Shown: positions 34,943-43,713 of the stretch, in pieces | Position numbering within the stretch: the stretch's first letter is position 1 | How the letters are laid out: each line of letters opens with the position of its first letter | Assembly: GCF_003201475.1 (NCBI RefSeq) | Contig: NZ_QJJK01000006.1 | Coordinates: forward strand, 62,001 to 126,000 | Reading direction: 5' to 3' | DNA length: 64,000 bases | Source of the DNA: Chelatococcus asaccharovorans | GTDB taxonomy: Bacteria > Pseudomonadota > Alphaproteobacteria > Rhizobiales > Beijerinckiaceae | The notes under the pieces: generated by a model | Seen by the model: the letters and a program-made list of their open reading frames with translations, nothing else | Told to the model about the DNA's origin: nothing | Databases searched by the model: none | Program-made: the position numbers and the translations under genes

Positions 34943-36289
34943 TCACGCGCTGGCGCGCGCTACGCCGGAAAAAATGCTGTCGGGACGCGGCAGATCGAAA
35001 TGGTCGCGCAGGGTCCTTCCGGCATACTCCTCGCGGAAGAGGCCGCGCTTGCGCAGGAGCGGCAGGACTTCGCCTGCGAAGGCGTCGAAACCGCCCGTCA
35101 ACCAGGGCGGCATGATGTTGAAGCCGTCGGCCGCGCCGGTCTCGAACCAAGTCTGGATCTCGTCGGCGATCTTCTCCGGCGTGCCGATCGAGACGTAGTG
35201 GCCACGCGCCCCGGCGAGACGATTGATCAACTGGCGGATGGTCGGCTTCTCGCGGTCGATGATGTCGACGACGAGTTGGAACCGGCTGGCGACGCCGTTC
35301 GGCCCGGATGTATCGATGAGGTGCCGAGGGAACGGCCCGTCGAGGTCATGCCCTGTGAGATCAAGGCCGGTCATGTTCCGGAGTTGTCCGAGAGAATAGG
35401 CCGGCTGGACGAGATGGTTGAACTCGTCGAACAGCCTTTGCGCCTCCGCCTCGGTGGAGCCGATATAGGGACTGATGCCCGGCAGGATCTTGATGTGATC
35501 GGGATTGCGCCCGAGCCCAGCGGCCTGATGCTTGATGTCGGCATAGAAGCGCTGGGCGCTGATGAGCGTCTGGTGCGCCGTGAAGATCGCCTCGGCATAG
35601 CGGGCGGCGAAGGAGCGACCATCGTCGGACGAACCGGCCTGCACATAGACCGGGCGGCCTTGCGGGCTGCGTGCGGTGTTGAAGGGCCCCTTGACGCGGA
35701 AATGCGGTCCGACATGGTCGATGGCGTGGATCTTCTCGTCATCGGCAAAGATGCCGGCGTCCTTGTCGATGACCAGCGCGTCATCCTCCCAGCTGTCCCA
35801 GAGCTTGGTGACGACATCGACGAACTCCGCCGCCTTGGCGTAGCGCTCCGCGTGGTTCGGCTGTTCGGGATAGCCGAAATTGGCGCTTGCCTGGGCGGCG
35901 CCGGTGGTAACGATATTCCAGCCGGCTCGCCCGCCGGACAGGTGGTCCAGCGAGGCGAAAAGGCGGGCGAGATTGTAAGGCTCGTAATAGGTTGTGGATG
36001 ACGTGGCGATCAGACCGATCCGCGAGGTTGCCGCGGCGATGGCCGAAAGCCAGGTCAATGGCTCAAGACGGAAGCGCGAAGAGTATCGGATGTTGTCGGC
36101 GAGCACCGGGCCATCGGCAAAGAAGATCGCATCGAACTTGGCGGCTTCGGCTCGACGGGCGAGTTCCTGATAATAGGTGATGTCGAACGCACGCTCCGGG
36201 GCGGACGAGGGATAACGCCAGGCTGCCTCGTGGTGGCCGCCGGGATAGATGAATAGGTTGAGGCTTAGCTGGCGGTTGGAACTGGACAT
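34943..36289 (-). CDS. FMN-dependent monooxygenase, NtaA/SnaA/DszA group
   Basis: Paralogue of the preceding oxygenase, 448 residues. It carries FDAIFFADGPVLADN (about 50-65), FEPLTW-like RLEPLTWLSAIAAATSRIGL, SLDHLSGGRAGWNIVTTGAA (about 118-137) and PQGRPVYVQAGSSDDGRSFA. The C-terminal YAGRTLRDHFDLPRP is the family ending. It lies between the rhodanese gene (21 bp upstream) and the next oxygenase (78 bp downstream). A reduced-flavin supplier is not in this unit; the nitroreductase at 58609 is a candidate. Confidence 0.87.
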   Translation of the reverse strand: MSSSNRQLSLNLFIYPGGHHEAAWRYPSSAPERAFDITYYQELARRAEAAKFDAIFFADGPVLADNIRYSSRFRLEPLTWLSAIAAATSRIGLIATSSTTYYEPYNLARLFASLDHLSGGRAGWNIVTTGAAQASANFGYPEQPNHAERYAKAAEFVDVVTKLWDSWEDDALVIDKDAGIFADDEKIHAIDHVGPHFRVKGPFNTARSPQGRPVYVQAGSSDDGRSFAARYAEAIFTAHQTLISAQRFYADIKHQAAGLGRNPDHIKILPGISPYIGSTEAEAQRLFDEFNHLVQPAYSLGQLRNMTGLDLTGHDLDGPFPRHLIDTSGPNGVASRFQLVVDIIDREKPTIRQLINRLAGARGHYVSIGTPEKIADEIQTWFETGAADGFNIMPPWLTGGFDAFAGEVLPLLRKRGLFREEYAGRTLRDHFDLPRPDSIFSGVARASA

Positions 36290-36310
36290 GTCGGTCTCCG
36301 GTCGGACGAA

Positions 36311-37405
36311 CTAGGCAACGGCCCGCGAACGGGCGTCGGCGAAAGGATGGCGAAGGATGGCGATCTCGAAGCCGCGGCGACGCAGCCAATGGGCGGTCAC
36401 GGCGGCACGCGCGCCCACCAGATCGTCGATGAGAACGACCCGGGCATGGCGAACCGCCAAGGTCCGGAAGGCGACACCGAGAAGCTGACCGCCGGGCGCC
36501 GACAGCGTCTCAGGCAGATGATCGAGGGAATATTCCTCGAGTGTCCGCACATCGAGCAGATAGGTGGTGCGCGCCTGATCGGCCTGCCAGGCGCGGGCCG
36601 CAGCGAGATTGACCTCCGGCGTCGCGTCACGGGCGGACAGCGCATCGGCCCGTTGCCGGGCGAGGCGCAAGGCTGCATCGGACACCTGCGGCGCGTAGCT
36701 GCGGGTCAGGCCGGTCTCCAGCGACCACCCGGCGTCTCGCCACGCCCGCGTTCCGTCATGCAGATAGGCGACGGGATTGGGCACGCCGGCATCGATGAGG
36801 GTCTGGGCGCCCAGAATGGCCCGCGGCAATCCGGCGCAGGAGATGACGACACGGGTGTCGGGAGAGGGCACGAGATCGGCGAAGCGCAGCACGAGTTCGG
36901 CGCCGGGCACGGCGATGGCGCCGGGGACGTGATCGATGGCAAATTCCTCGACAGTGCGACTGTCCAGCACCACGTGATCGTCGCCTGCGGCGCGCAGGGC
37001 CGCGAGATCGGCGACGGTGAGGACGGGCGTCCGCTCCGCATCCCGCACCCGCACCGAGAACGAGACGCCCGGCTCATCGAAGGTCGGTCGGACAACGCCG
37101 GTGCCCGCCAGCCAAGCCGGAATGCCGCCATCAAGGGCGTGGATATCCGTCCATCCCGCGGCCGCCAGTTGGCTGGTAAGACGCGCCGCGATACCGTCAC
37201 CGCCGTCGACGAGGACGGTGCGGACCACGCGGCGCGGCACGAAGCGCGATATCTCGATGAGCAACCGAGCAGCCGGTATGTTGGTGGCATAGAGGGGCTC
37301 GCCCTTGCCGAATTCCTCGCTGTTGCGCAGATCGATGACAGCCAGTTCGCGACCGTCCCCAAGCCAGGCCGACAGGATCGCGGGATCGATGATGTGGATG
37401 GTCAT
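36311..37405 (-). CDS. Three-domain rhodanese-like sulfurtransferase
   Basis: Three tandem rhodanese modules in 364 residues (about 1-115, 125-245, 255-364). Only the second has an active-site Cys (VISCAGLPRA, about 197); the equivalent loop is VLVDGGDGIAA in the first and VLIDDLVGARA in the third, so those two are probably structural. Each module keeps the VIDLR / VLDSRTVEEF / LLDVRTLEEYSLDHLPE pattern. ATG 37405 (MTIHIIDPA) is used; a longer reading would cross an AT-rich promoter. A sulfurtransferase here would handle sulfane sulfur released by the oxygenases. Confidence 0.85.
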   Translation of the reverse strand: MTIHIIDPAILSAWLGDGRELAVIDLRNSEEFGKGEPLYATNIPAARLLIEISRFVPRRVVRTVLVDGGDGIAARLTSQLAAAGWTDIHALDGGIPAWLAGTGVVRPTFDEPGVSFSVRVRDAERTPVLTVADLAALRAAGDDHVVLDSRTVEEFAIDHVPGAIAVPGAELVLRFADLVPSPDTRVVISCAGLPRAILGAQTLIDAGVPNPVAYLHDGTRAWRDAGWSLETGLTRSYAPQVSDAALRLARQRADALSARDATPEVNLAAARAWQADQARTTYLLDVRTLEEYSLDHLPETLSAPGGQLLGVAFRTLAVRHARVVLIDDLVGARAAVTAHWLRRRGFEIAILRHPFADARSRAVA

Positions 37406-37501
37406 GGTGCGTCCTTTCGTGGCGGCCGGTCTCCGAGGGGCCGTCAAAGGGAGAATGATCGGTCCTGCCGCGCGGCGGGACGTGTAATATTCTATATATT
37501 T

Positions 37502-37514
37502 TATCATTTTTATA
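37502..37514 (-). promoter_or_regulatory. AT-rich promoter motif before the rhodanese unit
   Basis: On the minus strand reads TATAAAAATGATA, identical over 13 bases to 49506-49518 before the YtmO-like gene. It lies in an AT-rich island (37483-37520), about 97 bp before the rhodanese start. It is a candidate site for a regulator shared by the organosulfur units. Confidence 0.5.
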
Positions 37515-37576
37515 ATCTTTTCTGCGGCGCCCGCCACTGTGTCTGGCCGATGTGCCGCCTCCATTGCCCCGTCGGA

Positions 37577-39175
37577 TCAGGCGTCTGGCGCGATCCAGAG
37601 GTCGGCGAAGCTGCCGTTGAGGCCCTCGGCGCCCGGCGCGAAATTGCGCACCTTCTTGGCGGCCACGATGATGCCGGCCGGCGCCACCAGATCGACCGAA
37701 GCGACTTCCTCGTGAATGATCTCCTGAAAGCGGAACCAGAGGTCGCGCCGCTTGGCCTCGTCCCGCTCGACAGCCGCCGCCTCCAGCAGGCGATCGACCT
37801 CGGGATTGTCGTAGTGGGCTGCGTTTGAGAACGGCAATCCGAGCTGGAAGTTCTTCGACCAGTAGGCGCGCTGCACGCCCAGCGTCGGATCGAACACGTT
37901 CGACAAGCTCTCGATCACCAAGTCGAAATTGCGATCCTTGTAGACCTTGGTCAGGTAGGTGGCGAGGTCGTAGCGCTGAAGATCGGCGTCGATGCCAATG
38001 CGGCGCAGCGCCTGTTTGACGAAATCGCCAAAGGCGGGAAGATGGAACGGATTGACGGTCAGGCGGGCCTTGAGCCGGATGCCGCCCTCGCCGCGGGTCA
38101 ATCCCGCCTCGTCAAGCAGCCGTTCCGACAGGGCAGGATCAAAAGGCCAGGCCTCGATCTTCGGATTGTAGAATTTCGGCAGCACGACGCTGACCGGGCT
38201 CGGTGAGACCGATCCGTAGCCAAGATAGACCACATCGAGCAGGACCTTCAGGTCGAGCGCATGGGCGACAGCCAGCCGGACCCTGCGATCCTGGAAGACC
38301 TTGGTTTCCAGGTTGAAGAAGAGCTGCTGCTGCGGCCCGGAATAGGCGTAGGTCGTGGTGTCGACCACGAGTTGCGGATTGGCCTTGAGGCGTTCGAGAT
38401 CGGCGAGCGGCACGGGGTTGGCGCCAATATCGACCTGACCGGTTTCCAGCGCCGCCGCGCGGGCGGACGGATCGGTGATGATGCGCATCACCAGGCGGTC
38501 GACATAGGGCTTGGGCGCATCCCAGTAGTTCGGGTTCTTGATGAAGAGGAGATGGCTGCCGGGCACCCATTCCTTGAGGATGAAGGGCCCGGTCCCGATC
38601 GTCTGCTCCAGCTTCGGCTGCTCGCTGGGCTTGAATGTCTCGTAGATATGTTTCGGCACAATGGGCGATTCCGCGCCCGACAGCGCCGTGATGAGGAACG
38701 GCGCCGGCTTTGAGAGAATGAGGATTGCCGTGAGCGGATCCGGCGTCTCGACGCGAACGACATTGGCGAATGTCGCCCGGCCGCGCGGATGCGCTTCGCG
38801 CAGGCGCAGGATCGAGAACGCCACGTCGTCCGACGTGAAGGGCTTGCCGTCATGCCATTTGACATTGGCGCGGAGCCGGAACGTGTAGGTCAATCCATCC
38901 GGACTGATCGTCCAGTTCGTGGCCAGCACCGGCTTTGGATTGAGGTCGTAGTCGTAGGTGAACAAGCCCTCATTGATCTTGGTGCCGATAGTCTGGCCCG
39001 TTCCCGAGGACGTGTTGATGGCGATGATCGCCGACGGCTCCGGAAAGAAGACCCAGTTGAGCGTGCCGCCAAACACCGGCTGATCGGAGGCGGGACGGGC
39101 CACCTCCGGCAGCAGGACCGAGGCAGCCGATGTGGCCAGAAGCATCTGATGAAATTGGCGGCGAGACAGGGACAT
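37577..39175 (-). CDS. Family 5 ABC substrate-binding protein, Tat-exported, without own permeases
   Basis: SBP_bac_5 protein of 532 residues from ATG 39175 (MSLSRRQFH), with GAGGT upstream. The N-terminus SRRQFHQMLLATSAASVLLP is a twin-arginine-type signal. Body motifs: LATNWTISPDGLTYTFRLR, DGKPFTSDDVAFSILRL and IGTGPFILKEWVPGSHLLF. It is a paralogue of the binding protein at 40737, and both flank LLM oxygenase genes. No DppBCDF-type permease or ATPase lies near it, so it must borrow one or serve another role. It is divergent from the LLM gene at 39379. Confidence 0.85.
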   Translation of the reverse strand: MSLSRRQFHQMLLATSAASVLLPEVARPASDQPVFGGTLNWVFFPEPSAIIAINTSSGTGQTIGTKINEGLFTYDYDLNPKPVLATNWTISPDGLTYTFRLRANVKWHDGKPFTSDDVAFSILRLREAHPRGRATFANVVRVETPDPLTAILILSKPAPFLITALSGAESPIVPKHIYETFKPSEQPKLEQTIGTGPFILKEWVPGSHLLFIKNPNYWDAPKPYVDRLVMRIITDPSARAAALETGQVDIGANPVPLADLERLKANPQLVVDTTTYAYSGPQQQLFFNLETKVFQDRRVRLAVAHALDLKVLLDVVYLGYGSVSPSPVSVVLPKFYNPKIEAWPFDPALSERLLDEAGLTRGEGGIRLKARLTVNPFHLPAFGDFVKQALRRIGIDADLQRYDLATYLTKVYKDRNFDLVIESLSNVFDPTLGVQRAYWSKNFQLGLPFSNAAHYDNPEVDRLLEAAAVERDEAKRRDLWFRFQEIIHEEVASVDLVAPAGIIVAAKKVRNFAPGAEGLNGSFADLWIAPDA

Positions 39176-39285
39176 GGTGCACCTCAAGGGTCTGTCGAAA
39201 CATGGGAAACGGGTGAGGGCGGCGCTGGCGGTTGTGGCGCTGTGTCGTCTGCAGGCAGCAGCGGATCATGGGGGCAAATCTTAAA

Positions 39286-39304
39286 GTCTATAAAATCTAT
39301 AGAC
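39286..39304. promoter_or_regulatory. Palindromic operator in the divergent SBP/LLM promoter
   Basis: GTCTATA-AAATC-TATAGAC: a perfect 7-bp inverted repeat with a 5-base spacer, in an AT-rich island (39280-39330) between the divergent genes starting at 39175 and 39379. Related TCTAT/ATAGA boxes precede the units at 45291 and 49562. Good candidate for a LysR-type or CysB-like sulfur regulator site; no such regulator is in this part of the window. Confidence 0.6.
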
Positions 39305-39378
39305 AATGTATTTTTTTGAATTAATATCGCGACAAGGATCCGGATCGCTCCGCGATCACCCAAGCGCGGAGGCCCGCG

Positions 39379-40713
39379 ATGTCCAGACGCCGGCTGCATC
39401 TCAACATCAACATTCTCAATGCCGGATTCTACGGCTCGGCCTGGCGTGCACCGCAGAGCGATCCGACGGCCTTTGTCGATGTCGGCCATTTCGTGAAGAC
39501 GGCCCGGATCGCCGAACGCGGCACATTCGACGCGGTCTTCCTTGCCGACGTGCCAACCTTGTCCGATCGGCCGGAGCTGCGGCCGTATCAGGCTCTGGAG
39601 CCAACCATCGTCCTGGCGACGATTGCCGCCCATACCAGCCATATCGGGCTGATCGGCACGGCATCCAGCACCTACAACGATCCCTACAACATTGCCCGCC
39701 GCTTTGCGTCGCTCGATCTGGCATCGGGTGGCCGCGTCGGCTGGAACGTCGTCACCACCGCCGAGGCCAGTGCGTCCCGCAACTTTGGCTTCGATGCCGT
39801 CACCGCCCATGCCGCGCGCTACGAACGGGCCGCCGAATTCACCGAGGTGGTGACGCGACTCTGGGACAGCTGGGAGGACGGCGCGCTCGTCGCCGACAAG
39901 GCGTCGGGCCGCTTCGTCGACCTCGACCGCGTCCATGCGATTGATCACGTCGGACCGCATTTCCGGGTCAGTGGACCGCTCAATGTGCCGCGCTCGCCGC
40001 AGGGTCGGCCGGTCGTCATCCAGGCCGGCGGCAGCGATGACGGTCGCCAGTTGGCAGCAGCCCACGCCGAAGCCATCTTCTCCGTCGCGCACACGATCGC
40101 GGAGGCGACGGCCTTTGCCGCCGATATACGCGGCCGGGCCGCGCGGCTTGGGCGTGATCCCTCCGGCATCGTCTTTCTGCCCGGGCTCGGCACGCTCCTT
40201 GGCTCCACCGAGGCCGAGGCACGGCGGCGCGAGGACGAATTGTGGTCGCTCATTCCGGGCGACTACAGCCTGCGCCGACTGGCTGGGGTGCTGCAGCTCA
40301 ATCCCGAATCGATCGATCTGGACACCCCCCTGCCCACGTCAATCCCGCTGCCGGCCGATGGCGGTCACACCTTCTTCCTCGCAACACTGCAGATCGCCCG
40401 ACGCGACGGTCTCACCGTTCGTCAGCTGCTCCGCAAGCTCGGTGGCTCCACGGGGCATCGGCTGTTCATCGGGACCCCGAAGGCGCTGGCCGACGAGATC
40501 GAAGCCTGGTTCCTGGCCGGTGCCGCCGACGGGTTCAATCTCATGCCCGATGTCCTGCCCGACGGGCTGGAGATCTTCGTTGACGAGGTCGTCCCGATTC
40601 TGCGCCGCCGTGGGATTTTCCGGTCGACCTACGATACCCGCACCCTGCGCGGGCATTTCGGCCTTGTCGAACCCGACAATGTCTTCGCCCGGACTGCCCG
40701 CGCCGCTGTCTGA
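39379..40713 (+). CDS. FMN-dependent monooxygenase, NtaA/SnaA/DszA group
   Basis: Third NtaA-type LLM oxygenase, 444 residues. Markers: FDAVFLADVPTLSDR (about 48-62), LEPTIVLATIAAHTSHIGLI, SLDLASGGRVGWNVVTTAEA (about 113-132), PQGRPVVIQAGGSDDGRQLA and the end TLRGHFGLVEP. ATG 39379 has GGAGG upstream. It opens the rightward unit LLM - binding protein - DszC-like flavoprotein - FAD oxygenase-like protein. Because an oxygenase, a binding protein and a DszC-like enzyme are paired, an imported heteroatom-containing compound is the likely substrate. Confidence 0.87.
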   Translation: MSRRRLHLNINILNAGFYGSAWRAPQSDPTAFVDVGHFVKTARIAERGTFDAVFLADVPTLSDRPELRPYQALEPTIVLATIAAHTSHIGLIGTASSTYNDPYNIARRFASLDLASGGRVGWNVVTTAEASASRNFGFDAVTAHAARYERAAEFTEVVTRLWDSWEDGALVADKASGRFVDLDRVHAIDHVGPHFRVSGPLNVPRSPQGRPVVIQAGGSDDGRQLAAAHAEAIFSVAHTIAEATAFAADIRGRAARLGRDPSGIVFLPGLGTLLGSTEAEARRREDELWSLIPGDYSLRRLAGVLQLNPESIDLDTPLPTSIPLPADGGHTFFLATLQIARRDGLTVRQLLRKLGGSTGHRLFIGTPKALADEIEAWFLAGAADGFNLMPDVLPDGLEIFVDEVVPILRRRGIFRSTYDTRTLRGHFGLVEPDNVFARTARAAV

Positions 40714-40736
40714 GACCAATTCGCGCGAGACCGCAA

Positions 40737-42329
40737 ATGACCAAGTCGTCTTCCCATGTGTCCCGACGCCAGGCCCTTCTCCTCGGCACAGGCCTCCTGG
40801 CGCTGCCGGCGATCGCGCGTGGCGACACGCCGAAACGCGGCGGTACGCTGACCTATGTGTTTCGGGACGAATCGCCCGCCCTGGTAGCCGTCAACAACAC
40901 CTCTTCGACAGCCTGGACGCTGGGCCCGAAGATCTTCGACGCCTTGCTCTCCTATGATGTCGACCTGAGCCCGAAGCCCCAGCTCGCGACGGAATGGACG
41001 ATCTCGCCCGACGGCCTGCACTACACGTTCAAGCTTCGACCGAACGTCCAATGGCATGATGGAAACCCCTTCACGTCGGACGACGTGGCGTTCTCGATCC
41101 TGCACCTGAAGGTCGCGCATCCGCGCGGACGCGGCACATTCGCCAATGTCGAGCGCGTCGAGACGCCCGATCCGCTGACCGCGGTCATCAACCTGTCGAA
41201 ACCGGCCCCGGCGCTCATCAGCGCGCTGGCCGCCACCGAGTCCCCGATCATCCCCAAGCATCTCTTCGAGGGGGCCGATCCCGCCGCGCCGCCGACACCG
41301 GCCCAGCTGGTCGGCACCGGTCCCTTCGTCTTCAAGGAATGGGTGAGGGGCAGCCATGTCGTGGTGGAGCGCAACCCCAATTACTGGGATGCGCCGCGCC
41401 CCTATCTGGACCGGATCATCTTCCGCTTCATTCCCGATGCGGCCGCCCGTTCGGCCGGCTTCCAGACCGGGGAGATCGATCTGGGAGGCAACAGCCCTGT
41501 ACCTCTCGCCGATCTGGAGCGCCTGAAGACCCTTCCGCATGTCGGCGTGGATACCCGTAGCTTCGCCTATACGGGCGCCCAGCAGCAACTGATCTTCAAC
41601 CTCGACAATACCTATCTGAAGGACCAGAAGGTCCGGCTCGCCATCGCCCATGCCATTGATCTCAAGGCCATCGTCGAGACCATCTTCTACGGCTACGCCA
41701 CCGTGTCTCCCTCGCCGGTGAGCGTCGCGCTGCCGCAGTTCCACGACCGATCGATCCAGCCGCACGCTTTCGATGTCGCCTTGGCCAACCGGATCCTCGA
41801 CGAGGCCGGTTATGCAAAGGGTCCCGACGGCAACCGCTTTTCCTCGCGCCTTCTGATCAATGCGGCTGTCGATCCGAGGCTCGCCGACTTCCACAAGCAG
41901 GCCCTCAAACGCATCGGCATCGATGCGGCGATCCAGCGCTTCGACTTCGCGACCTATGTGAAAACAGTCTATACCGACCGGGCCTTCGACCTGACATCGG
42001 AGACCCTCTCCAATGCCTTTGATCCGACGGTCGGCGTGCAGCGCGTCTACTGGTCGAAGAATTTCAAGGTCGGCCTGCCCTTCTCCAACGCGGCGCACTA
42101 CCAGAGCGCCGAGGCGGATACCTTGCTCGAAGCGGGCGCGGTCGAACCCGATCCGGTGAAACGCCGCGAGATCTTCAACCGCTTCCAGGCCGAAATCGAC
42201 CGCGATCTGCCCGCGATCAATCTCGTCGCGCCGCACGAGGTCATCGTCTTCAACAAGCGGGTTCGAAACTACGCGCCCGGCGGCGAAGGCCTCAACGGCA
42301 ATTTCGCCGGCGTCTATCTCGACAGCTGA
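40737..42329 (+). CDS. Family 5 ABC substrate-binding protein, Tat-exported, without own permeases
   Basis: Paralogue of the protein at 37577, 530 residues. The signal VSRRQALLLGTGLLALPAIA carries a twin-arginine motif. Typical segments: LATEWTISPDGLHYTFKLRP, DGNPFTSDDVAFSILHL, VGTGPFVFKEWVRGSHVVV and QKVRLAIAHAIDLKAIV. It starts 23 bp after the LLM gene. Again no family 5 permease or ATPase follows; the only peptide-type channel in the window is at 3.8-7.7 kb in an unrelated unit. Ligand unknown. Confidence 0.85.
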   Translation: MTKSSSHVSRRQALLLGTGLLALPAIARGDTPKRGGTLTYVFRDESPALVAVNNTSSTAWTLGPKIFDALLSYDVDLSPKPQLATEWTISPDGLHYTFKLRPNVQWHDGNPFTSDDVAFSILHLKVAHPRGRGTFANVERVETPDPLTAVINLSKPAPALISALAATESPIIPKHLFEGADPAAPPTPAQLVGTGPFVFKEWVRGSHVVVERNPNYWDAPRPYLDRIIFRFIPDAAARSAGFQTGEIDLGGNSPVPLADLERLKTLPHVGVDTRSFAYTGAQQQLIFNLDNTYLKDQKVRLAIAHAIDLKAIVETIFYGYATVSPSPVSVALPQFHDRSIQPHAFDVALANRILDEAGYAKGPDGNRFSSRLLINAAVDPRLADFHKQALKRIGIDAAIQRFDFATYVKTVYTDRAFDLTSETLSNAFDPTVGVQRVYWSKNFKVGLPFSNAAHYQSAEADTLLEAGAVEPDPVKRREIFNRFQAEIDRDLPAINLVAPHEVIVFNKRVRNYAPGGEGLNGNFAGVYLDS

Positions 42330-42359
42330 CATCGACGCCCTCTCGACCGGACTGACCGC

Positions 42360-43601
42360 ATGACCCAGATCGAACACGCCTGGGGCTCCGGCCCCAGCGC
42401 ACGCTATGAAGCCCTCGCCACGCCGTTCCGCCCGATCCTCCAGCGCATCCGCGCGACGGCGGTCGAGCGTGACAACAACCGTATCCTGCCGTTCGACGAG
42501 ATCGGCTGGTTGCGCGAGGCAGGGTTCCCCCGCCTTCGCCTGCCGGTCGAACACGGCGGCGCGGGCGCGACCCTGCCCGAACTGTTCGGCCTGATCATTG
42601 AACTCGGAGCGGCCGACACCAGCGTGACCAATGCTCTGCGCTCCCATCTCGGCTTCACCGAGGACATCCTCAATGCCGCCCCCTCCCTGGCTCGGGACGC
42701 ATGGCTCAAACGGCTTGGCGGTGGCGAGACCATCGGCAGCGGCTTTTCAGAACTGGGCGAGGGCACCGTCGGGACCGTGGCGACGCGGCTCAGCCGGCGC
42801 GGCGACCACTGGGTGCTGAACGGCCGCAAGTTCTACACCAGCGGCTCGCTCTATGCCGACTGGATCAATCTCGGCGCCGTCACCGATACGGGCGAGACTG
42901 TGGGGGCTCTCGTGCCGACGAAGGCAGACGGCGTCACCATTCTCGACGACTGGGACGGCTTCGGCCAGATCCTGTCGGCGAGCGGCACCGCCATCTTCAG
43001 CGATGTCGCCTTGACCGACGACCATCTGAATCCGGTGCGCGAGCGCTTCCGCTATACCGGCGGTTTCTTCCAGCTGGTTCATCTTGCGACGCTGGCCGGC
43101 ATCGGGCGCGCAGGGGCCGACGAAGTCGCGCAACTGGTGAAGGACCGCAAGCGCAGCTATCCCCACGCCAATGCCGATCTGCCGGCAGCCGATCCCCAGG
43201 TATTGCAGATCGTCGGCCGCGTGCGCGGCGCGGCCTACGCGGCCGGCGCCATCGTGCTGAAGGCGGCCGAGGCCCTGGAGCGGACCTATCAGGCCCGGCT
43301 CTCTGGAGATGCGGCCGCCGAGGAAGAAGCCGGGGCCCTCGCGGACCTGGAGGTGAGCCAGTCGGTGACTGTTGTCACCGATATCGTTCTGGAGGCCACC
43401 ACGTTGCTCTTTGATGCGCTCGGGGCCTCGGCCGCGCGCAAGAGCTACGGTCTCGACCGTCACTGGCGCAACGCCCGCACCATCTCCTCGCACAATCCGC
43501 GCATCTATCACCATCGGGCAATCGGCGAGTTCGCCGTGAACGGCACGTGGCCGGAACGCAATTGGGGGCGGGCACTGCGTCCAGCCCCGGCGGGCAGCTG
43601 A
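42360..43601 (+). CDS. Acyl-CoA dehydrogenase-fold monooxygenase (DszC/SfnB-like)
   Basis: Flavoprotein of the acyl-CoA dehydrogenase fold, 413 residues. Members linked to sulfur scavenging (DszC, SfnB) work as FMNH2-dependent oxygenases rather than dehydrogenases. N-terminal helical part with FDEIGWLREAGFPRLRLPVE (about 46-65), the middle beta domain with SGFSELGEGTVGTVATRLSR (about 124-143), and the C-terminal FDALGASAARKSYGLDRHWR (about 351-370) with IYHHRAIGEF. It follows the binding protein by 30 bp. No acyl-CoA metabolism gene is nearby, supporting the sulfur reading. Confidence 0.83.
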   Translation: MTQIEHAWGSGPSARYEALATPFRPILQRIRATAVERDNNRILPFDEIGWLREAGFPRLRLPVEHGGAGATLPELFGLIIELGAADTSVTNALRSHLGFTEDILNAAPSLARDAWLKRLGGGETIGSGFSELGEGTVGTVATRLSRRGDHWVLNGRKFYTSGSLYADWINLGAVTDTGETVGALVPTKADGVTILDDWDGFGQILSASGTAIFSDVALTDDHLNPVRERFRYTGGFFQLVHLATLAGIGRAGADEVAQLVKDRKRSYPHANADLPAADPQVLQIVGRVRGAAYAAGAIVLKAAEALERTYQARLSGDAAAEEEAGALADLEVSQSVTVVTDIVLEATTLLFDALGASAARKSYGLDRHWRNARTISSHNPRIYHHRAIGEFAVNGTWPERNWGRALRPAPAGS

Positions 43602-43713
43602 CGGCGCTCTCCCGCCGCCTGGCCACTCCCGCTCGGCAAGGAGGAAATGCCTGCCCCGGGATTCGGCCATCGGCCCGTCGCGCGCGAACACCAGAACAGA
43701 ACGAGGTCTGGCC

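Noticed and set aside
34283-36001. 572-codon open frame on the plus strand
   Set aside because: Antisense of two NtaA-type oxygenases; no protein-like features.
40629-42647. 672-codon open frame on the minus strand across the binding-protein and DszC-like genes
   Set aside because: Antisense to two well-supported genes; Arg/Gly/Ala-heavy translation with no family features. Such frames are common in GC-rich DNA.
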